Both the position numbers and the translations under genes were made by a program. From Candidatus Omnitrophota bacterium (GTDB lineage Bacteria; Omnitrophota; Gorgyraeia; Gygaellales; Profunditerraquicolaceae): a stretch of 32,380 bases of DNA. The stretch is from positions 1 to 32,380 of the forward strand of contig JAUYEC010000160.1 in the NCBI GenBank assembly GCA_030691585.1, given 5' to 3'. The notes beneath the pieces were generated by a model. That model ran no database searches. It saw nothing but the letters and a program-made list of their open reading frames with translations, and was not told the origin of the DNA. Of this stretch, positions 6,353 through 13,960 are shown piece after piece. Position 1 is the stretch's first letter. The number at the start of each line of letters is the position of its first letter.

Positions 6353-6460
6353 AGGGTATTTATTTTTTTATTAATTTCTTAATTAACATCAAGTAATCTT
6401 TTAGCGTTAAAATTACAAATCATTCTTTTCCTGACTCTTCGCCGAAAAGAATTAAATGAC

Positions 6461-6478
6461 TTATCCACAGTATCCACA
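6461..6478. other. Two adjacent DnaA boxes (candidate replication origin)
   Basis: TTATCCACA (6461-6469) is a perfect consensus DnaA box. The directly adjoining GTATCCACA (6470-6478) matches at 8 of 9 bases. They sit in an AT-rich gap with no gene (6353-6545), next to iteron-like repeats at 6530-6584 and a phage O-type replication gene. Together these suggest an element-borne origin. Confidence 0.6.
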
Positions 6479-6529
6479 GCCTTTATTTACTACTACTGTT
6501 TCTTTATAATGTTTCTTTGTATTATGGCA

Positions 6530-6584
6530 GGTGGTCTACAGGCCACTATTTTCCGGTGGTCTGCTGACCACTACCCAGTGGTCT
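6530..6584. repeat. Iteron-like GTGGTCT repeats with inverted partners
   Basis: GTGGTCT occurs three times (6531-6537, 6556-6562, 6578-6584) at 25- and 22-base spacing. The inverted partner GACCACT at 6566-6572 forms a perfect 7-base stem with 6577-6583, and GGCCAC at 6541-6546 forms a near-perfect one. The repeats cover the last codons of the O-type gene and the bases just after it. The lambda origin iterons similarly lie within gene O. Confidence 0.6.
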
Positions 6585-6929
6585 GGAGTCTCTTACATGT
6601 GAAGTTTTCCACAACTGCCATGACGTGTATTCTTTGTTTAAACCGATCCTATTTTCCCATCCTGTCTTGTCTTTAAACAACACATTATCTAAAATCAGCT
6701 TATTAATCCTTCTTTTAATGTAACGAATATCTATTCTTAATTTTCTAGCTACTGAACCATAGCTTATAAAAGATTTGCTTGTTTTCCAGCCGTAAGTCCT
6801 CCTGATGACTAACAGAATGATTCTTAATTCCGCGCAGGTAAAGGGATATTCGATTATGGCCTCAAATAGCTCGTTAGCTATTCTGGTATATCCGTTTTCT
6901 AATTGAGGATTCGACTTGAGGTCATTCAT
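6546..6929 (-). CDS. Phage replication protein O-like N-terminal domain protein
   Basis: A protein of about 127 residues matching the N-terminal winged-helix origin-binding domain of phage replication protein O. Visible motifs are NPQLENGYTRIANELFEAI, ELRIILLVIRRTYGWK and a helix-turn-helix near ARKLRIDIRYIKRRINKLI. Full O proteins carry a further helicase-loader domain that is absent, so this is a minimal or truncated initiator. The C-terminus (PLGSGQQTTGK) is encoded by the repeats at 6530-6584. The ATG at 6929 is preferred over a TTG three codons upstream because it matches the family start. A promoter and a terminator-like hairpin lie directly upstream. Confidence 0.8.
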   Translation of the reverse strand: MNDLKSNPQLENGYTRIANELFEAIIEYPFTCAELRIILLVIRRTYGWKTSKSFISYGSVARKLRIDIRYIKRRINKLILDNVLFKDKTGWENRIGLNKEYTSWQLWKTSHVRDSRPLGSGQQTTGK

Positions 6930-6936
6930 GGCAAAC

Positions 6937-6978
6937 AAAAAAGGCTGGCCTTCCGAAAGTTGATTCGGAAAACCAGCC
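6937..6978 (-). terminator. Terminator/attenuator hairpin just upstream of the O-like gene
   Basis: On the minus strand GGCTGG (with inner TTCCGAA) pairs with TTCGGAA/CCAGCC and is followed by TTTTTTG. The hairpin ends 8 bases before the O-like ATG. It could end the rhs transcript arriving from 7138. It could also attenuate transcripts from the promoter at 7046-7074. Confidence 0.65.
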
Positions 6979-7045
6979 CAGTTTTGCTCTGATCTATTGT
7001 TCAGACCGAGGTTACTGCGACTGCTAATTAAAATCTACTGTCTAA

Positions 7046-7074
7046 AAGTTACACTATATTCTTTTAATTGTCAA
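7046..7074 (-). promoter_or_regulatory. Putative promoter for the O-like replication gene
   Basis: Minus-strand -35 TTGACA (7069-7074), 17-base spacer and a weak -10 TAACTT (7046-7051, 3 of 6 consensus bases). A transcript from here would pass the hairpin at 6937-6978 before reaching the O-like gene. It is supported mainly by the perfect -35 and the spacing. Confidence 0.45.
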
Positions 7075-7137
7075 GTTTTATTTTTGCGCAGTTATATTTC
7101 TGGCATATCAAGTCGCAAAAAAATGTTCTCCTGCTTT

Positions 7138-10100
7138 TTAATTATTAGTTTCTTTTTCGTACAAGTCTTCAATATAGACCGTAGAGGTAACCAGCGAGCT
7201 GTTGGTAACGGTTTTTTTCACTCTTTTACCATCACCATCATAGATGAACTCAGTTTTGCTGCCATCTTTGGTGATACTGACCGGCCTGTTTTCAGGGTCA
7301 TATGCAATTGACCTGCCGGCGCCGGACGTCATATTGCCGCAAGTATCATAGGCGTAGCTGTTTTTACCGTCATTAGTTAGAGCGTGGATTTTTGAAGCGT
7401 GATAACTCTGCCCCGCGCCGTTTGCCTTCATAATATTTCCGATGGCGTTATATTCATAAGTATTCCCATCCCCCGAGACCAACCTGTCCAGGCCGTCATA
7501 AGCATAATCCTTGGTATAAGAATGCGCCGCATCCGTAATCTTAACTATATTGCCAACCTTATCGTAGGCGTAAGTTAAATCCTGCAGAGATCCGGTTAAA
7601 ATCGATTTTAGCCTTTGATTTTCAGGGTAATAGCCATACCTGGTAACAAAATTGTTTGAAAAAGTAACCGCGGCCGGCTGCGTTGAAGCATTATAATCCG
7701 CGCTTAGCACAAAGTTATCGATAGATTCAGGCAATCCGGCATTGTTATAAGTAAATTTTACTTCTTTTAAGTTGGGAAAAATAATGGACTTGATCCTGTT
7801 CATCGCATCGTAACTCCACTGCACGACGTAAGGATTATCGGCCCCGACAGTCTTGTCTAATTCCGTAACCCTACCCTCTAAATCATATTGCCACTGGCTG
7901 CTGCCTGAAAGGTCTTTCATACCGGTGCGCCTGCCTATGCCGTTTGTAGAAGAGGCTTCGTCATAACTATACGTAACTTCTATTCCCGGCTGACCGGAAT
8001 AATCCTTGGTTATCATCCGGTTAAGCGCGTCATAAGTAAAATTAACGACCTGTCCGGAGCCATCGACAAATTTCACGAGATTACCGTTATTATCATAATC
8101 ATAATTCCACGTACCCAAATCGGGGTCAACCATCTTTGTCCTGCGCCTTAAGGTATCATATGAAAATTCAAATTTATTTCCAGGATGGTCGGTGATCTGA
8201 ACAAGGTCATCAAGGCAATCATATTTATATGTGGTAGAATATTCTTCTGAACCGTTTTTTTCCTTCACTTGCGACAATAAACCGTAAGCGTCCTTTATGA
8301 AGGTTTTTTGATGACCGTTTTCATCGGTTATGGCCGTGTTCCAGCCGTCATAGGAATTATTGATCGTGCCTGAATCGGGCTTAATAATTGAAGTTATCCT
8401 GCCGATCGCGTCATAGGAGTATTGAGTCCATCCAGGCGCCCCATCGGCTAAGTGATAAGTTTTCCTTAAGCCGCCGTCTTTAAAATAAGGCAGGGAAGCT
8501 TTGTCTATCTCTCCCCTTGGATTATAAACGGTAGTAATGTAACTATAAATATTGGCGTCTTTACCTTCCCTGCCGGTCTGAATCACCCTTTCGAAACCGT
8601 CCAGAATATCAATTTTTATAAGGTGGTTGGCAGTGCCGCTAACTTCTGTGGTGCGGGTCAAAATATAATTCGACCCCGCTCCGTTGATCCCGTATTCATA
8701 AGATTCCGAGCCATACGTTGAATACAAATCATATGGCCCGGAGATTTTTGTTTTCCTGCCGAAACCGTCATATTCAAAACCGGTTTCATTTCCATTAGGA
8801 TCAATTTTGGATTTTATCTGCCCGAAAAGGCCTTTTGGATCGGAAGACATATAATAGGAAGTTTTTTCAGGCTGGCCTTTGGCGTTGGTCAATAAAACAG
8901 GAAAAGCATGATACGTTGAATCATAATCCACCTTCGTAACATTTCCGTTGGCGTCGGTTTTAGTAATTTCGTTGCCGTATGCGTCATAGGCCGACGTAGC
9001 CTGGATATAATTATTCATTGTATTAAGATATCTTTTTATCGCGGTTAAGTCTCCTTTTACGGGCGCATTGGAATAGCTGGAATTATTATCGTAAAAATAT
9101 TGCGTCTCGGACGCGGGCGTGCCTGTCCCGGTTAAACCGGAAAACACGCGTTCACGGGAAGGCAAATTTAGCAACCACGAGGATGTATTTAAGCTATAGT
9201 CGGTGAAAATGACCCTTTCATCCCCGGGAACATCACTATCTCCGTAAAATAATGTTTTTATCACATTGCCGTAATCATCATATTCATATGCGGTCCTGCG
9301 ACATTTAGAATCCGTATATTGATCGGACTGAATAAGCGGAGTAAAATATGGGGCAGAACTATCTTCTTTATAGGTATTCAAGATTCTGGTAATTGCATTT
9401 TCCTGCCGCTCAATCTTGCCCAACCTGGAATCATCCTGGTGATAATAGAGATGTGTAATGTTGTTTAGAGGATCAGTTACCTGCACATGACGGAAGCCCC
9501 TAAAGATCTTATTCTGCGTATCATATGAGCCGCCGTCATAAGCATAAGTAGTTATGCCTGCGATAGAGACGCCTATCCCAGGATCAGAAACAGAAGAATA
9601 CAACACCGGCAGGGAAAAAGGAAAGGTTGAGCCGCCGCAGTCTCTAGGATTCTTGTAATAAAAACTGGTTTTCCCGCCATAGCGGTTAATTACCTCTTTT
9701 AAAAGGTCGTCCTGGGCGGCTTCTAATCTGCAAGGAGTAAAGCTGTTTTCTTTTACCTTAAGACAGTCAACGACCCCATCCTTATCGCAATCAAAAAATA
9801 ACACATCTCTATCCTCGCTTTTCCAGGGGGGTTGGCTATTGAGCTGAAGCATCGGCCCAAAACCCTGACCATTACCCAAATGGCATTTATAGACCAACCC
9901 TCCTCCCCATTGATCATATTTACCGCAGACAAGGTCGGCAAAACCGTCTTTATTAATGTCAAAAACCTTTGTCGAAAGCCAAAACAAATTAAAACCGGCA
10001 TCAGAAGAGATATCTCTAATCTGGCCGTCCCATCCTGAACCATCGGCCAGCATATAATGCAGCTCAAAACCGGTATTTTGCGTAGCGCCGGCTTTACTAC

Positions 10101-11634
10101 AGAGAAAATCCGCCAGGCCGTCTCCGTTAAGGTCTGCAAGGCAACCCACATGGTTATAACACTGACCGTTATAACAGTGCCCGTTTTTGCCGAGTTGAAA
10201 ATAAAAAGGCAGGTTAGTAAAAAGCCGCACCGGATCATTCCAACCGCTGCCGTTGCCATAACAGACAGAGACATTTACCGAACTCATCGTAGCTCCCACA
10301 ATCTTTGCCTGGACAATATCTATGTATTTATCATTATTAACAAAGGCCAGCTGATTATGGGCATAGATCAAACTTAAATCATTGTTCCAGGCCTGGGTGT
10401 TCTCAATAACTACAGGCCCATTCCATCCGTCTCCGGTATTAAACCATACCTGATAATGCGCTGAGCCGGGCCCGATAGTAGGATTACTCCTGATAATGTC
10501 ATCCCGGCCGTCTCCGTTAACGTCTCCCAACTGAATATTGGCGGTGCCGGAATTGCTATATGGGAACCCGTAAGTCTTCACCGGGCCCCAGCCTCCATCT
10601 TGCCACAAGGCCACCTGGATTGTGGAATTAGAGATTTTGAATAAGTCGGGAAAACCGTCGCCGTTGATATCGCCCACGCGCGTATATGCGTCGCTGATAT
10701 CCCAGGGAGCGGGAGAGGCGAGGCGGCGCGCGGAATCAAAATTAATCGTGTTGGCGGCATAATTAAATTCCGCTATTTTAAGGCGGCTGTTTGCGTCCTT
10801 TGCGATCTCATCAACTTGCTTGAGCAGGCTTTTTGAGCTATTTGGGCTGTAAGTATAGGTAAAATCATACCTCTTATATAAAGAGCCTTCTACCAAGACA
10901 TCAATATAATCCACCCTGTAATTATATCTTACCGTCCTGCCGGAAGCGTTATCCGGATAAGTATCACTTCGGCCCTCATAATGGAATTCGACCGTCCTAT
11001 ATTTATTTAAATCGTTTCCTTTTGTGTATGTGATTGTTTCTATATAGCCGGTATAATCGCTTGAGATATAAGATATTTCCATAAAATTCCCATGCGTATC
11101 GGTTACCTTAGTAAGATAATAATTAAGCTCTCCGGCATTATAGTTATATTCGTATTTTGTGCCGTCTCTGTCTATTATCGCCCATTTACTGCCGGATTTA
11201 GTTATCTTTAAGTAAGACTCAAGCTTAGTGCGGAATTCTCCGTTACCGATGCCAACCAATTCAGATACAGTGTCATTCAACTGCAGGATAAATATATCGC
11301 TGTCGTTAAAATCCGGACGCTTAAGCCTAAGGCTGCGGGTAATCCTGCCTAAATCGATATTCCAGCCGACTCCTGCGCTGCTATTACCGTTGCCGGAAAA
11401 ATAACGCAAGACCAGCTGCGGCTGTATTCCGCTCGTGCCCGGGGCAACCTCCAAAGGAATAGAATAAGTTACTGCGCCGCTAAACTTATTATGCTGGAAA
11501 TTCTCTATTCCCACTGAACCCATTAACGAACCCAGGGCGGGAAAGGTATCGGTAGTGACGTCGGCGCGGGAGGAAAACGCCACAGTCAAGATTGAAAAAA
11601 TCAGAATAAAAATAATTCGCATCATTTTCGCCAT
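7138..11634 (-). CDS. Large Rhs/YD-repeat protein with SpvB and FG-GAP domains, missing its tip
   Basis: A 1498-residue exported protein of the Tc/Rhs type, whose family builds a hollow shell that encloses a C-terminal toxin. Order: signal peptide (residues 1-24, ending SSRADV), SpvB-like N-terminal domain (about 32-300, FPALGSLMGSVG), five calcium-type FG-GAP/VCBS loops (DINGDG 322, DVNGDG 371, DLNGDG 501, DINKDG 559, DCDKDG 615), a TcdB-like middle, then many YD repeats to the end (for example NSYDGWNTAITDENGH and YAYDGLDRLVSGDGN). It stops at TSTVYIEDLYEKETNN, before the DHLGSTS core and the DPxG tip, so the toxin end is absent. The SD AAAAGG abuts the ATG at 11634; an ATG at 11625 has better spacing. 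A truncated tip lies directly upstream. Confidence 0.88.
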   Translation of the reverse strand: MAKMMRIIFILIFSILTVAFSSRADVTTDTFPALGSLMGSVGIENFQHNKFSGAVTYSIPLEVAPGTSGIQPQLVLRYFSGNGNSSAGVGWNIDLGRITRSLRLKRPDFNDSDIFILQLNDTVSELVGIGNGEFRTKLESYLKITKSGSKWAIIDRDGTKYEYNYNAGELNYYLTKVTDTHGNFMEISYISSDYTGYIETITYTKGNDLNKYRTVEFHYEGRSDTYPDNASGRTVRYNYRVDYIDVLVEGSLYKRYDFTYTYSPNSSKSLLKQVDEIAKDANSRLKIAEFNYAANTINFDSARRLASPAPWDISDAYTRVGDINGDGFPDLFKISNSTIQVALWQDGGWGPVKTYGFPYSNSGTANIQLGDVNGDGRDDIIRSNPTIGPGSAHYQVWFNTGDGWNGPVVIENTQAWNNDLSLIYAHNQLAFVNNDKYIDIVQAKIVGATMSSVNVSVCYGNGSGWNDPVRLFTNLPFYFQLGKNGHCYNGQCYNHVGCLADLNGDGLADFLCSKAGATQNTGFELHYMLADGSGWDGQIRDISSDAGFNLFWLSTKVFDINKDGFADLVCGKYDQWGGGLVYKCHLGNGQGFGPMLQLNSQPPWKSEDRDVLFFDCDKDGVVDCLKVKENSFTPCRLEAAQDDLLKEVINRYGGKTSFYYKNPRDCGGSTFPFSLPVLYSSVSDPGIGVSIAGITTYAYDGGSYDTQNKIFRGFRHVQVTDPLNNITHLYYHQDDSRLGKIERQENAITRILNTYKEDSSAPYFTPLIQSDQYTDSKCRRTAYEYDDYGNVIKTLFYGDSDVPGDERVIFTDYSLNTSSWLLNLPSRERVFSGLTGTGTPASETQYFYDNNSSYSNAPVKGDLTAIKRYLNTMNNYIQATSAYDAYGNEITKTDANGNVTKVDYDSTYHAFPVLLTNAKGQPEKTSYYMSSDPKGLFGQIKSKIDPNGNETGFEYDGFGRKTKISGPYDLYSTYGSESYEYGINGAGSNYILTRTTEVSGTANHLIKIDILDGFERVIQTGREGKDANIYSYITTVYNPRGEIDKASLPYFKDGGLRKTYHLADGAPGWTQYSYDAIGRITSIIKPDSGTINNSYDGWNTAITDENGHQKTFIKDAYGLLSQVKEKNGSEEYSTTYKYDCLDDLVQITDHPGNKFEFSYDTLRRRTKMVDPDLGTWNYDYDNNGNLVKFVDGSGQVVNFTYDALNRMITKDYSGQPGIEVTYSYDEASSTNGIGRRTGMKDLSGSSQWQYDLEGRVTELDKTVGADNPYVVQWSYDAMNRIKSIIFPNLKEVKFTYNNAGLPESIDNFVLSADYNASTQPAAVTFSNNFVTRYGYYPENQRLKSILTGSLQDLTYAYDKVGNIVKITDAAHSYTKDYAYDGLDRLVSGDGNTYEYNAIGNIMKANGAGQSYHASKIHALTNDGKNSYAYDTCGNMTSGAGRSIAYDPENRPVSITKDGSKTEFIYDGDGKRVKKTVTNSSLVTSTVYIEDLYEKETNN

Positions 11635-11692
11635 CCTTTTAGCCTTTTCATTACATACTCATCCATATTGTAGGATTCTGGCATTCTCCAAA

Positions 11693-11983
11693 TTACATAA
11701 AGCGTGCGCCGTAGTCATACAGGCCGGTGGAATCACCAAGTTCTTTACCGGTGAATTTGCGCTTGATGGTTTTAGGGCCTTCTTCTACCTTGGTTTCGCC
11801 ATATGGCTTATATTCAAGATATTTGACAAGCTGGGCGGTTGCATCGGTGACTACGGAAGTTGAGCCGAGGTGGTCGAGGGCCGTCGCTACCGAAGAACCT
11901 GGGGACTTATTCAAAGGAAGGTACCCCTGAAGGCTACCGAAGATAAGAGTTGTAGATAATAGTAAGTTAATAATGTTAGTCAT
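11693..11983 (-). CDS. Truncated orphan Rhs tip with leader peptide (96 residues)
   Basis: It begins with a hydrophobic leader (MTNIINLLLSTTLIFGSLQG) identical to that of the 331-residue orphan tip at 12414-13409. It then enters the Rhs core at DHLGSTSVVTD, continues through KYLEYKPYGET and FTGKEL, and stops at LYDYGARFM. That is just where the other copies continue into the GRF..DP..NRYSY segment. It therefore lacks the DPxG cleavage region and any toxin. Its nucleotide sequence is part of a roughly 307-base direct repeat. It ends about 60 bases before the large Rhs gene. It is probably a non-functional recombination leftover, but its reading frame is open. Confidence 0.7.
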   Translation of the reverse strand: MTNIINLLLSTTLIFGSLQGYLPLNKSPGSSVATALDHLGSTSVVTDATAQLVKYLEYKPYGETKVEEGPKTIKRKFTGKELGDSTGLYDYGARFM

Positions 11984-12019
11984 AGCCTATTCTGGAATTA
12001 AGTAGCATGCCCGGAATTC
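11712..12019. repeat. About 307-base direct repeat, copy A (orphan Rhs tip leader and core)
   Basis: Near-identical to 13139-13445. Both run from the TAGTCATAC of the core motif to the shared GCATGCCCGGAATTC upstream of the orphan start codons. A shorter related stretch (14670-14835) occurs inside the discoidin-Rhs gene. Such repeats allow homologous exchange of toxin tips. Confidence 0.85.
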
Positions 12020-12067
12020 CAAACCATAATTTAGGGGTCATGTAGACTATCATTCTAATTGTTTTTA

Positions 12068-12409
12068 TCATGGCATAGTGATATAAAAACCTAACCGCCC
12101 TAAGATCGGTGCCAAAATATACATGTTAAAGAAAAAAGATATACCAATTAATATAATTATTTGTAGAAAGCTAGCTAAAATACTTAATACAACCAACACG
12201 ATTCTATTTATTTTTGGTATAATTCTGAATAAATAACCAGTTGTCCCAACAAAAACCAATGTACTTATTAAGATAATAACCCCTAACCCAAACTTCTCAG
12301 ATATTCTACCGCTACCCCCTTGGCCTAATAGTACATCTGCGACAAAAACAATGGAATCAAGACTTATACAAATTAAATAACCGACGAGATTTACTTTAAA
12401 CCATTGCAT
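12068..12409 (-). CDS. Small membrane protein, candidate immunity protein
   Basis: A 113-residue protein with about three hydrophobic segments (VGYLICISLDSIVFVADVLL, FGLGVIILISTLVFVGTTGY, IVLVVLSILASFLQIIILIG) and no recognised domain. Its ATG follows the stop of the 331-residue orphan toxin tip by 4 bases. That toxin-then-small-gene arrangement is typical of polymorphic toxin-immunity pairs. AT-rich composition sets it apart from the housekeeping genes. The immunity role rests on position only. Confidence 0.55.
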   Translation of the reverse strand: MQWFKVNLVGYLICISLDSIVFVADVLLGQGGSGRISEKFGLGVIILISTLVFVGTTGYLFRIIPKINRIVLVVLSILASFLQIIILIGISFFFNMYILAPILGRLGFYITMP

Positions 12410-12413
12410 AAGT

Positions 12414-13409
12414 TTACTCCTTTAACGGAATGGGTTTATCAGCCCCGGGTTGCCACCCGGACAGATTAGGGATATTAGATATTTTAGCATCTTTTAGTAC
12501 TCCATAAGTATACGCATTACTATTGTAAAATGGGTCGAATCGCCAAGGAGTCGGATCGTATGGTAAATTATCTTTATATTTATTAGCCGAAGTAATAATA
12601 TCTTTTATTAACTGTGTATCAGAACGTTTCTCAGGATCTAAAATTCGCTGACTATTCTTTAAATTGGAAGGGCTATCCCCGGCTATGCTGGGATAGGATT
12701 TTAAGTTACCGAAAAGAGGGCTTTTAAAAGTTGATTTCCAATTTGGGTTTGCACTTAAAGTAGCTTCCAGTCCGCCTTTAGAATTCGTATACCATTTAGT
12801 GCTTGCATCATTTTTGAAATCATTGGGATTATCAGGATGAAGAACAACTACGGTATGACTACCAACGCTTATACCAAATACCTTTACTGGCTTTTCTTCC
12901 AAAGCTACCCACAGTCCCGTCGGATCAATGTAACTGATAGGATTATTTAAACAATAACTATATCTGTTTAAATTCTGCGGATTATATAAAAGAGCGATGA
13001 GAAGATTTTGTTCTTGAATGTTTCTAATACGAAAACTTATGGAATCTCTAAGTATATTTTGTTTTTGAAGCAGAAATATATCTATTGGGTCGGGAGTAAT
13101 GAATCTTCCAATCGTGGGGTCATACAACCTAGCTGAATAGTCATACAAGCCGGTGGAATCATCCAGCTCCTTGCCGGTGAATTTGCGCTTGATGGTTTTA
13201 GGGCCTTCTTCTACCTTGGTTTCGCCATATGGCTTATATTCAAGATATTTGACAAGCTGGGCGGTTTCATCGGTGACTACGGAAGTTGAACCGAGGTGGT
13301 CGAGGGCCGTCGCTACCGAAGAACCTGGGGACTTATTCAAAGGAAGGTACCCCTGGAGACTGCCAAAGATAAGGGTTGTAGATAATAGTAAGTTAATAAT
13401 GTTAGTCAT
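12414..13409 (-). CDS. Orphan Rhs tip with leader peptide and variable C-terminal domain
   Basis: A 331-residue protein: hydrophobic leader (residues 1-22), Rhs core from DHLGSTS (residue 37) to YIDPTGLW (about 167), then a variable domain expected to be the toxin. Between GRFITPDP and NPQNLNRYSY there is an insert of about 34 residues (109-142, IDIFLLQKQNILRD onward), where the discoidin-Rhs protein has only about 7. The C-terminal part has SVGSHTVVVLHPDN (His185) and FYNSNAYTYGVL (Asn296-Tyr300), which faintly recalls permuted papain-like folds. I do not claim that function. It lacks the YD-repeat shell, so it is a displaced tip rather than a full Rhs protein. A membrane protein gene follows by 4 bases. 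Confidence 0.75.
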   Translation of the reverse strand: MTNIINLLLSTTLIFGSLQGYLPLNKSPGSSVATALDHLGSTSVVTDETAQLVKYLEYKPYGETKVEEGPKTIKRKFTGKELDDSTGLYDYSARLYDPTIGRFITPDPIDIFLLQKQNILRDSISFRIRNIQEQNLLIALLYNPQNLNRYSYCLNNPISYIDPTGLWVALEEKPVKVFGISVGSHTVVVLHPDNPNDFKNDASTKWYTNSKGGLEATLSANPNWKSTFKSPLFGNLKSYPSIAGDSPSNLKNSQRILDPEKRSDTQLIKDIITSANKYKDNLPYDPTPWRFDPFYNSNAYTYGVLKDAKISNIPNLSGWQPGADKPIPLKE

Positions 13410-13445
13410 AGTCTATTTTCGAATTAAGTAGCATGCCCGGAATTC
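13139..13445. repeat. About 307-base direct repeat, copy B (orphan Rhs tip leader and core)
   Basis: Partner of 11712-12019. Outside these limits the two loci differ completely: toxin tail on one side, unrelated intergenic sequence on the other. Confidence 0.85.
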
Positions 13446-13463
13446 GCGCTATTTCAGTGTTCA

Positions 13464-13904
13464 TTACTTTTCTACCCAAATTTCTAGCATGCACTCGCTT
13501 TCTTTGCCAAGTCCAGGTATAGTCTCTCTAAATTTCTGCTTAACATAAGTTATATATATAAACTTACCTTCTTTATATAAATCCGCCATTTGAGAACGAG
13601 TTAATGAACTGCCTGGAATTTCTGATGTCTGTCTAGCCCATGATGACTTCTCTAAACCAGTTTCAATTTCAAACTCTTCATAATCGTTGTGTCCTGATTT
13701 AAAAACACGAGAAATTGTTCCTTCGATAGCGTGGGTTTTAATTACACCGCCATTCACTGCCTGCCACCATTCCTTAGAGCCAAATAAGCCATATTCTGGA
13801 ACCAAACCAAACTTTTTAGTGTTTAAAGTTGCTTTTTGTATATCTGAAATGTAGTCTTGGTCATATCTTAAATCGTAAATTTGTATTAAGTTGTTTTTTT
13901 CCAT
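13464..13904 (-). CDS. Unrecognised 146-residue protein, candidate immunity protein
   Basis: A soluble, mixed-charge protein (MEKNNLIQIYDLRYDQDYIS, two Trp-rich segments such as GSKEWWQAVNGGVIK and GLEKSSWARQT, ending ECMLEIWVEK). No family is recognised. It has a good Shine-Dalgarno (GGAGAAGG) before the ATG at 13904 and follows the discoidin-Rhs gene with its ART-like tail by 56 bases. That position suggests it neutralises that tail. It is AT-rich, as expected for cargo of a toxin locus. Confidence 0.55.
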   Translation of the reverse strand: MEKNNLIQIYDLRYDQDYISDIQKATLNTKKFGLVPEYGLFGSKEWWQAVNGGVIKTHAIEGTISRVFKSGHNDYEEFEIETGLEKSSWARQTSEIPGSSLTRSQMADLYKEGKFIYITYVKQKFRETIPGLGKESECMLEIWVEK

Positions 13905-13960
13905 ATAGCCTTCTCCACAATTTTTTTCAATTTATTATTATTTGATTTAATTCCTCCGTA

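Noticed and set aside
6530..6584. CRISPR array
   Set aside because: Repeats are only 7-8 bases with irregular spacing and no cas genes; no CRISPR-like array was seen anywhere in the window.
9753..10377. Open frames of 60-170 codons inside the large Rhs gene on both strands
   Set aside because: They are out-of-frame shadows of the YD/FG-GAP repeats with no ribosome sites or family features.
12414..13409. Calling the orphan tip's tail a papain-like protease or amidase
   Set aside because: Only a His in SHTVVVL and an NSNAY stretch hint at it; no catalytic Cys is placed as expected.
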